Positions 7,235-12,015 of a stretch of DNA of 12,015 nt are shown in pieces (the first letter of the stretch is position 1; each line of letters starts with the position of its first letter). A program made the translations under genes and the position numbers. Source of the stretch: Candidatus Mediterraneibacter gallistercoris. GTDB taxonomy: Bacteria > Bacillota_A > Clostridia > Lachnospirales > Lachnospiraceae. The notes beneath the pieces were generated by a model. The model had not been told where the DNA came from. It worked only from the letters and a program-made list of their open reading frames with translations, and ran no database searches. The stretch spans positions 1 through 12,015 of the forward strand of contig DWWI01000137.1 of the NCBI GenBank assembly GCA_019119745.1, read 5' to 3'.

Positions 7235-7975
7235 ATGGACAATATTATCAAAGAGAAAAACGTAAAAATTCCTTTATATGTATCCGTTTACGAGACGATC
7301 ACCCAGTGGCTCAAGGACGGAAAATATAAACCCGGGGACAAACTCCCGGGAGAGAATATTCTGGCAGAGCAGTTCAAGGTGAGCCGGGGGACGCTGCGTC
7401 AGGCGATGCTTCTGCTTCAGGAGGACGGGCTGATCAGCAACCATCAGGGAAAAGGTAATATTGTCCTTTCAAATCATGACGTAAAAGCCGGCGGGCTGGA
7501 GAAGATCGGCAATCCGATCATCGATTTCTGTCTCCAGCCTGTCGATGAAAAAGTGCTGACGATCGGCTTTCAGCCGGCGACGCACAAACATCAGGAAGTA
7601 TTAAAACTCAGACCTTCCAGCATTGTGGCGGTTATCGACATCACCTATTACAGCCAGAAGATGCCGGTGGGATTTGCAATGGTCTATATGCCGTATTCTA
7701 TTCTGGAGAAAAGTAATGTGGATCTGGAGAATACGGACAGTGTATATGAATATTATATGAAGCTCCTCACATCATCGGGAATCTACAGCGACACAAAGCT
7801 GCGTATGAGAAAGGCGAGGGAAAGGCTTGCAAACATTCTGGAGATACCGGAGGAAGAAGCAATCCTGATTCTGGAGGAGGAACTTTACACCCAGTATGAT
7901 ACGCCAGTATTGTCACAGAAAATATATATGACGGCAGATCTCTATGAATTAAGTCTGAGGAGGAAAAATAAATGA
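7235..7975 (+). CDS. GntR-family (HutC/UTRA) transcriptional regulator
   Basis: This 246-aa regulator has an N-terminal winged helix (residues about 12-80: PLYVSVYETI, LPGENILAEQFKVSRGTLRQAM, then the EDGLI wing entry). A UTRA ligand-binding domain follows from about 95 to the end, with VAVIDITYY and a late EEEAILILEEELYT strand. ATG 7235 follows AAGGAG (7218-7223) by 11 nt; the GTG at 7214 lies before that site and is rejected. UTRA domains bind small effectors, often sugar phosphates or related metabolites, and most members are repressors released by effector. The gene lies between the importer and the nucleoside-cleaving enzymes, and both units carry ACTTGTAC-type sites. It is therefore the likely local regulator, sensing a nucleoside or a breakdown product; the effector is not deducible. 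Its stop overlaps an out-of-frame ATG with a good ribosome site. Confidence 0.88.
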   Translation: MDNIIKEKNVKIPLYVSVYETITQWLKDGKYKPGDKLPGENILAEQFKVSRGTLRQAMLLLQEDGLISNHQGKGNIVLSNHDVKAGGLEKIGNPIIDFCLQPVDEKVLTIGFQPATHKHQEVLKLRPSSIVAVIDITYYSQKMPVGFAMVYMPYSILEKSNVDLENTDSVYEYYMKLLTSSGIYSDTKLRMRKARERLANILEIPEEEAILILEEELYTQYDTPVLSQKIYMTADLYELSLRRKNK

Positions 7976-8121
7976 GAAAGGTGCGAATAACTGTACCTGG
8001 ATTGGAGTATACAGAATATGAAGACATTTCACAACGAGGCGGAGCCCGGCCAGATCGCAAAGACTGTCCTTATGCCGGGCGATCCGCTCCGGGCAAAATA
8101 TATTGCGGAGAATTATCTTGA
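7972..8121 (+). CDS. Possible translationally coupled micro-ORF overlapping deoD
   Basis: An ATG at 7972 overlaps the gntR stop (ATGA) and has an ideal ribosome site, GAGGAGG at 7957-7963, with 8-nt spacing. It opens a 49-codon frame ending in TGA at 8119-8121, out of frame with deoD. Only the first 15 or so codons are unique; the rest is a shadow of deoD. The product resembles nothing I know. It may be a coupling device that brings ribosomes to the weaker deoD start, or chance. A sequencing frameshift is unlikely because the deoD N-terminus already aligns fully with known enzymes. Confidence 0.3.
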   Translation: MRKVRITVPGLEYTEYEDISQRGGARPDRKDCPYAGRSAPGKIYCGELS

Positions 8122-8743
8122 GAATGTGATCTGCTACAACCGTGTCAGAGGTATGAACGGTTACACGGGATATTACAAAGGAACGGCCGTGTCTGTACAG
8201 GGCAGCGGCATGGGAATCCCGTCTATGGGGATTTACTGTTACGAGCTGTATCACGAGTATGACGTGGACAATATCATCCGCATCGGAACGGCCGGAGCCG
8301 TAAGCGAGAACGTACAGGTCGGTGATCTTGTGTTTGCTATGGGATGCTGTTCCAATTCCAATTTCGCGGCACAGTACCATCTCCCCGGTACATTTGCCCC
8401 GATCGCGGATTTCGGACTGCTTGAGAGCGCTGTAGAAAAAGGCAGAAGAGATCAGGTCAGATTCCACGTGGGAAATATATTCAGTTCGGATGTATTTTAC
8501 GAGGATCAGAAAGGCGAGAAAGGCGTCTGGGCGAAAATGGGCGTGCTTGTTCAGGAGATGGAGACATATTCCCTGTACTGTACCGCGGCGCGGGCAGGCA
8601 AAAGGGCGCTGAGCATGCTGACTGCGGGCAGCAGCCTGCACAGCAGCAGGGCTCTGACGAACGAGGAAAGGGAACAGAGTCTGGATATGATGATACGCTG
8701 CGCACTGGAACTGGCGGCAGATTCAATGGAGAAAAATGTATGA
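8018..8743 (+). CDS. deoD: DeoD-type (hexameric) nucleoside phosphorylase with altered base-end residues
   Basis: This 241-aa protein is the size of DeoD-type purine nucleoside phosphorylase, which splits nucleosides with phosphate into base and ribose-1-phosphate. It appears to align without gaps to my memory of E. coli DeoD over most of its length. Conserved: His5 and Arg44 (across the subunit interface), the GDPLRAKYI phosphate loop with Arg25, Arg88, Phe160, the EME triplet with Glu182, and Arg218. Not conserved: the usual VSD(H/S) motif with the catalytic Asp (Asp204 in E. coli mature numbering) reads AGSS, so Ser205 replaces it, and Gln179 stands where a small hydrophobic residue is usual. 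The frame around this point is clean, so it is substitution rather than frameshift. GGAG at 8004-8007 is a modest ribosome site. The stop overlaps the next start in ATGA. Nucleoside phosphorylase family is secure; purine specificity is not. Confidence 0.85.
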   Translation: MKTFHNEAEPGQIAKTVLMPGDPLRAKYIAENYLENVICYNRVRGMNGYTGYYKGTAVSVQGSGMGIPSMGIYCYELYHEYDVDNIIRIGTAGAVSENVQVGDLVFAMGCCSNSNFAAQYHLPGTFAPIADFGLLESAVEKGRRDQVRFHVGNIFSSDVFYEDQKGEKGVWAKMGVLVQEMETYSLYCTAARAGKRALSMLTAGSSLHSSRALTNEEREQSLDMMIRCALELAADSMEKNV

Positions 8744-9684
8744 AGGTACTCTTGGATGTAGATACCGGAGTAGATGACGCGGCGGCTCTGCTCTATATGC
8801 TTTTTAAGCCGCAGTATGATATTGTCGGGATCGGTACAGTGTGCGGAAATGTGGAGGCGCGGCTTGCAGCGGAGAACACGCTGAAAGTGCTGGATCTGGC
8901 AGACGCCCCTGACATACCGGTTGTGTCGGGCGCAGAGGAACCGCTGTGCGGCAGATGGCCCGGAAGGGTGCGGGAGATCCACGGAGATAACGGGCTGGGA
9001 AACACAGAGCTTCCCCCAACCAGGCGCAGTACGGCAGAAGAAGAAATCGAAGATTTCTATATGAGGCTGGCGGATAAATATGCGGGAGAACTGACACTGG
9101 TCACCTTAGGGCCGCTCACAAATGTGGCGCGCACACTGGAAAAATATCCTTCATTTGCCCGGAAGATCAGACGCATGGTCATGATGGGCGGCACGGTCGC
9201 CATGCGGGGAAATGTGTCACCCATGGGCGAGGCAAATGTGACCGGAGACCCGGAGGCCTGCGATCAGGTATTCCTGTCGGGGATGGACATTACGGCGGTG
9301 GGACTGGACGTCACGATGAAGGTCCGCCTGAAGAGGGAACATATAGAGTGGCTGAACCGGCGCAGGAGCGCCCGGGCCGCAAAGGCGGTAAACTTCTTAA
9401 ACCGGGCGCTGGAATATTACTGGTACGGCAACCAGATGCAGAATTATTGCATAGACGACTGCCCGCTTCACGATCCTCTGGCTGCGATGTACGCCGGGAC
9501 GACGGGAATCCTGCGCACGGAGACAAGAAGAGCGAGAGTGGAGTGTGACGGAACCTACACAAGAGGGATGATCGTTACCGATCTGAGGGAACATCCCATT
9601 CCCGGAGGTGATATCCATTTTGCCGTGGAGGCGGATGCAGACAGAGCCATAAGAGAATTCCTGTCTGCATTCTGGGAAGAATAA
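8740..9684 (+). CDS. Inosine-uridine-type nucleoside hydrolase
   Basis: This 314-aa protein belongs to the IU-nucleoside N-ribohydrolase family, calcium enzymes that hydrolyse nucleosides to base and ribose. Motifs: DVDTGVDDA at residues 6-14 (metal-binding Asp cluster), CGNV near 35-38, IHGDNGLGN, MMGGTV, GEANVTGDPEA (substrate-side Glu/Asn), and CPLHDPLA with His244 and Asp245 in the position of the usual catalytic His and metal Asp. Length is typical and all key residues are present. It overlaps deoD by 4 nt, with GGAG at 8728-8731, so the two are translationally coupled. Having both a hydrolase and a phosphorylase gives two routes from the imported nucleoside; the hydrolase releases free ribose and would need a ribokinase, which is not in the window. 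Base preference (purine, pyrimidine or broad) cannot be assigned from the sequence. Confidence 0.93.
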   Translation: MKVLLDVDTGVDDAAALLYMLFKPQYDIVGIGTVCGNVEARLAAENTLKVLDLADAPDIPVVSGAEEPLCGRWPGRVREIHGDNGLGNTELPPTRRSTAEEEIEDFYMRLADKYAGELTLVTLGPLTNVARTLEKYPSFARKIRRMVMMGGTVAMRGNVSPMGEANVTGDPEACDQVFLSGMDITAVGLDVTMKVRLKREHIEWLNRRRSARAAKAVNFLNRALEYYWYGNQMQNYCIDDCPLHDPLAAMYAGTTGILRTETRRARVECDGTYTRGMIVTDLREHPIPGGDIHFAVEADADRAIREFLSAFWEE

Positions 9685-9731
9685 GGTGGTTGAACTGTTA
9701 CAAAGAGATTCCGGAAAGGAAGGGCTGAAGT

Positions 9732-10922
9732 ATGGAGAAATATAAGAGAATATTTGTCATTGTCATGGATTCCCTCGGTGTGGGAGCTATGGATGACTCC
9801 CCGGAATTCGGGGACGTGGGCGTTAATACACTGGGGCATATTTCACGGTCAGTGGACAGCTTCTGTATGCCCAATCTTCAGAAAATGGGCATGGCGAACC
9901 TGACGCCTTTAAAACAGGTGGAGCCGGTGGAAAAGAGTATTGGGTATTACGGAAAGCTGAACGAGAAGAGCAGGGGCAAGGATACGATGACAGGCCACTG
10001 GGAGATGATGGGGCTTGAAGTCACAAAGCCGTTCAAGACATTTACAGAGCACGGATTTCCGCCGGAGCTGATCGCGGAGCTGGAGAAGCGGACAGGACAT
10101 AAAGTGATCGGAAACAAGAGCGCCAGCGGAACGGAGATCTTAGACGAGCTCGGAGAAGAGGAGATTGCCACAGGGCATATGATCGTTTATACGTCTGCGG
10201 ATTCTGTTCTGCAGATCTGCGGGAATGAAGAGACATTCGGTCTGGATGAACTGTACCGCTGCTGTGAGATCGCAAGAGAGATCACCATGAAGGACGAGTG
10301 GCGCGTAGGGCGCGTCATCGCCCGCCCTTATGTAGGAAAGAAAAAAGGCGAGTTCAAGCGCACAAGCAACCGTCACGACTATGCCCTGAAACCATTCGGG
10401 AAGACCGCTCTCAATGCTCTGCAGGACGCCGGCCTGGATGTGATCTCGGTAGGAAAAATCCGGGATATCTTCGACGGCGAGGGCATCACCGAGGCGTATA
10501 AATCCAAAAGTTCTGTCCACGGCATGGAGCAGACGATCGAGCTGGCGCAGAAAGACTTCCACGGTCTGTGCTTTGTCAACCTGGTAGATTTTGACGCACT
10601 GTGGGGACACAGAAGAAATCCTCAGGGCTATGCGGAAGAAATCGAGAAGTTCGATGTAAATCTCGGAAAACTCCTGCCGCTTCTGAAAGACGATGATCTG
10701 CTGATCATCACGGCGGACCACGGGAATGATCCGACATATACAGGCACAGACCACACAAGAGAAAAAGTGCCGTTCCTCGCATATTCTCCGTCCATGAACG
10801 GAAACGGTGAACTTCCGGAGACGGATACATTCGCTGTGATCGGCGCGACAGTCGCGGATAACTTCGGTGTGAAGATGCCGGAGGGAACGATCGGGGAATC
10901 ACTGATGAAGAAACTGCTGTAG
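9732..10922 (+). CDS. deoB: Phosphopentomutase
   Basis: This 396-aa cytosolic enzyme interconverts ribose-1-phosphate (or deoxyribose-1-phosphate) and the 5-phosphate. It belongs to the alkaline phosphatase superfamily, Mn-dependent. Visible motifs: [12 protein letters not shown] with metal Asp13, [12 protein letters not shown] with Thr85 as the phosphorylated residue (same position as in the Bacillus cereus enzyme), [17 protein letters not shown] with Asp329-His330, and a cap domain between. Length matches the family. AAAGGAAGG (9715-9723) precedes the ATG by 8 nt. It follows the hydrolase gene by 47 nt, with no terminator between, and takes the ribose-1-phosphate made by the phosphorylase into the pentose phosphate pathway. 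No convincing intrinsic terminator follows the stop. Confidence 0.97.
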   Translation: MEKYKRIFVIVMDSLGVGAMDDSPEFGDVGVNTLGHISRSVDSFCMPNLQKMGMANLTPLKQVEPVEKSIGYYGKLNEKSRGKDTMTGHWEMMGLEVTKPFKTFTEHGFPPELIAELEKRTGHKVIGNKSASGTEILDELGEEEIATGHMIVYTSADSVLQICGNEETFGLDELYRCCEIAREITMKDEWRVGRVIARPYVGKKKGEFKRTSNRHDYALKPFGKTALNALQDAGLDVISVGKIRDIFDGEGITEAYKSKSSVHGMEQTIELAQKDFHGLCFVNLVDFDALWGHRRNPQGYAEEIEKFDVNLGKLLPLLKDDDLLIITADHGNDPTYTGTDHTREKVPFLAYSPSMNGNGELPETDTFAVIGATVADNFGVKMPEGTIGESLMKKLL

Positions 10923-10989
10923 TCCGTGTGGCAGGAAGCAATTTTAATAAGAAACAGATTTATAAATTACAGAGTTTTGACAAAGTTTG

Positions 10990-11028
10990 GGCAGCCCGCA
11001 GATGAATGCGATTCATCCGCAGGCTGTC
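10990..11028. repeat. Long hairpin with 3-nt loop downstream of deoB
   Basis: The arms 10990-11007 and 11011-11028 pair over 18 positions around a GCG loop. As plus-strand RNA there are two A-C mismatches and one G-U. On the minus strand those two become G-U pairs and the G-U becomes a C-A mismatch. TTTGACA (10976-10982) and TGTCAAA (11046-11052) form an outer inverted repeat around it. No T-run follows on either strand, so a simple intrinsic terminator is not supported. It overlaps the putative start of the next small ORF. Confidence 0.65.
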
Positions 11029-11265
11029 AGCATCTATGTATCTTATGTCAAATACAGAAAATGTATTATTCTCTCAGCAGTGGGATTTATAGCAGGCATG
11101 ACTGCGGCTGTCCTGCCTGAATCTACCGGTGCGCTTCAGTGGAAAATTCCATTCGGGATGTCCGACTTGGTAGTAGAGCCCGGAATGATAATTAACATTG
11201 TAGTTTTGATAATGTCAGTAAAATATTTTTATACTCAAAAAGAAAGAAAAATTCTTGACAAATGA
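11002..11265 (+). CDS. Possible small membrane protein, or remnant
   Basis: This 87-codon frame starts at ATG 11002. I do not recognise the product. It has two hydrophobic segments, about residues 21-38 (CIILSAVGFIAGMTAAVL) and 68-83 (MIINIVVLIMSVKYFY), then a basic tail ending KERKILDK, which looks like a real two-helix membrane protein. Against this, no ribosome site precedes the ATG, the start lies within a strong hairpin, and the last codons coincide with the -35 box of the tRNA promoter. It may be the remaining part of a longer gene. A TTG at 10987 is an in-frame alternative without a better ribosome site. Confidence 0.4.
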   Translation: MNAIHPQAVSIYVSYVKYRKCIILSAVGFIAGMTAAVLPESTGALQWKIPFGMSDLVVEPGMIINIVVLIMSVKYFYTQKERKILDK

Positions 11266-11283
11266 TATTTCCTACAGTATACT
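11255..11283 (+). promoter_or_regulatory. Promoter of tRNA-Trp
   Basis: Consensus TTGACA (11255-11260) and TATACT (11278-11283) are separated by exactly 17 nt. Transcription should start near 11290, about 28 nt before the mature tRNA 5' end. Confidence 0.85.
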
Positions 11284-11317
11284 ATACAAGTGGCTTGCGG
11301 AAGACGGGTCACGATAC

Positions 11318-11388
11318 AGGGGATTGGTCAAATGGTATGATAGGGGTCTCCAAAACCTTTGGTGGGAGTTCGATTCTCTCATCCCCTG
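11318..11388 (+). tRNA. tRNA-Trp (anticodon CCA)
   Basis: A full cloverleaf can be folded: acceptor AGGGGAT (11318-11324) with ATCCCCT (11381-11387) and discriminator G; D stem GTCA/TGAT; anticodon stem GGGGT (11343-11347) with ACCTT (11355-11359), including two G-U pairs; loop CTCCAAA with anticodon CCA at 11350-11352; T stem GGGAG/CTCTC with loop TTCGATT. The 3' CCA is not encoded (CT follows the discriminator), so CCA addition is needed. It has its own promoter and terminator and is transcribed alone. The G discriminator agrees with bacterial tRNA-Trp. Confidence 0.93.
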
Positions 11389-11394
11389 CTATTG

Positions 11395-11444
11395 AAAAGC
11401 CTTGGAAATAGCGTAAAATCGCTGTTTTCAAGGCTTTTGTTTTT
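11395..11444 (+). terminator. Strong terminator of the tRNA-Trp transcript
   Basis: The arms 11395-11413 and 11420-11438 form 19 continuous pairs, two of them G-U, around the loop TAAAAT. They are followed by TTTTGTTTTT (11435-11444). The outer A/T pairs would let it work on the opposite strand too, where the arriving minus-strand transcript of the mobile-element tail would meet it. Confidence 0.9.
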
Positions 11445-11468
11445 ACTTTATAGGAAATTTCGATTTTT

Positions 11469-11520
11469 TAAAAGATAAAAGAAACACGCGTTCATCAAAC
11501 GTAAGTTCGATAAACACGTG
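11469..11520 (-). terminator. Minus-strand hairpin and T-rich tract ending the IS-like unit
   Basis: Arms 11505-11520 and 11485-11500 give 16 continuous pairs in minus-strand RNA, three of them G-U, with loop TTAC, followed by TTTCTTTTATCTTTT. As plus-strand RNA the three G-U pairs become A-C mismatches, so the structure is directional. It lies about 30 nt after the stop of the 58-aa gene and fits a terminator of that transcript. It could also belong to the end structure of the IS91-like element. Confidence 0.65.
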
Positions 11521-11550
11521 CGTAGGAATGACAATAAGACGGTGGTCAGA

Positions 11551-11727
11551 TCAGAAGATATAAAAACCTTCTTCTCCAAATACATCGTCAAAAGGGTCGT
11601 CTTCATTCAGAAAATAATCCATATCCAGAAGGTCGTCCTCGCTCATATGGCGAATGTCCTCGGATGTCATCCCTTCCGGTGGATTATTTATGTATTTTTT
11701 GCGCAGTTCCTCGATATTTGTTTTCAT
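11551..11727 (-). CDS. Small acidic protein linked to the IS91-like transposase
   Basis: This 58-aa product has ATG complementary to 11725-11727 and stop TGA complementary to 11551-11553. AGGAGG (complement of 11737-11742) lies 9 nt before the ATG, an excellent ribosome site. The N-terminal part is mixed and contains five basic residues; from about residue 21 it is highly acidic (17 Asp/Glu in total) and ends in the aromatic motif GEEGFYIF. I know no function. It lies directly downstream of the transposase in the same direction, so it may be a passenger or accessory gene of the element. It has its own extended -10 box. Its plus-strand counterpart frame has no comparable start signals. Confidence 0.65.
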   Translation of the reverse strand: MKTNIEELRKKYINNPPEGMTSEDIRHMSEDDLLDMDYFLNEDDPFDDVFGEEGFYIF

Positions 11728-11750
11728 GACAAGAGTCCTCCTTTGAGAGG

Positions 11751-11759
11751 ATTATATCA
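11751..11759 (-). promoter_or_regulatory. Extended -10 promoter of the small acidic gene
   Basis: On the minus strand the sequence reads TGATATAAT, an extended -10 (TGnTATAAT). No good -35 is seen at 17 bp. Transcription would start near 11744, leaving a leader of only about 17 nt that begins almost at the ribosome site. Confidence 0.55.
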
Positions 11760-11767
11760 CAACGGTC

Positions 11768-12013
11768 CTATGCGGAGGAACGCTTTCCACGAGATTTGGA
11801 CATGACTTTCTCGTACATTTCTTCAAGGGATACGCGCTTATGGTTGTAATAGAGTTCCAGGAACTCCATTTTGTGATTACATTCAGGACAATACAGAGGG
11901 TCATAGCCGAAGGAAAGGAGGATGGAAGTCCTCCACTGAGTAAAACTGCGGTATATCTTGTGCTTTTCTTTCGAAACGACACGGTGCAGCTTTGAATCAA
12001 TCTTGCGGTGCCT
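11768..12013 (-). CDS. IS91-like transposase, C-terminal part, truncated by window edge
   Basis: The minus strand is open from the window edge to a TAG complementary to 11768-11770, giving the last 81 residues of a longer protein. It contains LHRVVSKEKHKIYRSF, then FGYDPLYCPECNHKM with a CPEC pair, and a basic tail (EKVMSKSRGKRSSA). From memory, this layout matches the C-terminus of IS91-like (Y2 rolling-circle) transposases common in Lachnospiraceae. The N-terminal zinc-binding part and catalytic tyrosines would lie beyond the window, so intactness cannot be judged. A neighbouring frame is open over the same stretch but its composition is not protein-like in this context. Confidence 0.65.
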   Translation of the reverse strand, partial: RHRKIDSKLHRVVSKEKHKIYRSFTQWRTSILLSFGYDPLYCPECNHKMEFLELYYNHKRVSLEEMYEKVMSKSRGKRSSA

Positions 12014-12015
12014 TG

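Larger units (their letters stand above)
11465..12015 (-). mobile_element. Tail of an IS91-like element downstream of tRNA-Trp
   Basis: The transposase C-terminus, the small acidic gene and the minus-strand hairpin form one minus-strand unit that runs toward the tRNA terminator. IS91-type elements have no terminal inverted repeats and make no target duplication, so I cannot place the boundary; 11465, right after the tRNA terminator, is a guess. The other end lies outside the window. Confidence 0.45.

Noticed and set aside
7949..8641. 230-codon minus-strand open frame opposite deoD
   Set aside because: It lies wholly against a gene with clear family motifs, has no start signals, and its Cys/His/Arg-rich composition is typical of antisense frames.
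10140..10754. 204-codon minus-strand open frame opposite deoB
   Set aside because: Shadow of deoB, whose catalytic motifs are on the plus strand; no ribosome site.
10977..10982. TTGACA as a promoter for the small membrane ORF
   Set aside because: No -10 box at 16-18 bp; that stretch is inside the hairpin.
11285..11291. TACAAGT near the tRNA promoter as a GntR half-site
   Set aside because: A single 7-mer without a partner arm; expected by chance.
11518..11805. 95-codon plus-strand frame across the right end
   Set aside because: The same DNA on the minus strand has a good ribosome site, an extended -10 and a transposase tail; the plus frame has none of these.
11752..12000. 82-codon minus-strand frame overlapping the transposase tail
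   Set aside because: The alternative minus frame reads FGYDPLYCPECNHKM and runs to the window edge, matching a transposase C-terminus.
1..12015. CRISPR array, toxin-antitoxin pair or phage module
   Set aside because: No spaced direct repeats, no recognised toxin-antitoxin pair and no phage structural genes were seen.

Overview
The window looks like Firmicutes chromosome, most likely a Lachnospiraceae-type Clostridium. The evidence is strong AGGAGG ribosome sites, sigma-A-like promoters, two Lys/Arg-rich lipoprotein signal peptides with lipoboxes, moderate GC, and family resemblances (HTH-Uma2, BMP-type nucleoside ABC importer, IS91-like transposase). Genus cannot be fixed by eye.

Left part (1-2326): the end of an HTH-Uma2 nuclease-fold gene that starts just outside the window; a monocistronic 54-aa basic protein with a proline every fourth residue and its own promoter and terminator; then a lipoprotein with a His-Asn non-specific nuclease core and a C-terminal His/Cys cluster, closed by a terminator.

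Centre (2504-10922): a nucleoside uptake and breakdown locus, all on the plus strand. An extended -10 promoter with operator-like repeats drives a PnrA/BMP lipoprotein, a two-domain ATPase and two permeases. A second promoter, overlapping the end of the last permease gene, drives a GntR/HutC-type repressor, a DeoD-type nucleoside phosphorylase, an IU-type nucleoside hydrolase and phosphopentomutase. An 11-bp-arm palindrome just downstream of the gntR promoter shares ACTTGTAC with the importer promoter, so the repressor probably controls both units. The implied flow is nucleoside import, cleavage to base plus ribose or ribose-1-phosphate, then ribose-5-phosphate. The phosphorylase keeps its sugar and phosphate residues, but the catalytic Asp at the base end is Ser, which raises the question of what base it handles.

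Right part (10923-12015): a strong hairpin and a small two-helix membrane ORF of doubtful status; a tRNA-Trp(CCA) with a consensus promoter and a 19-bp terminator stem; then, on the minus strand, the C-terminal end of an IS91-like transposase, a 58-aa acidic protein, and a hairpin that is fully paired only as minus-strand RNA. This last block is probably the tail of a mobile element lying next to the tRNA gene.
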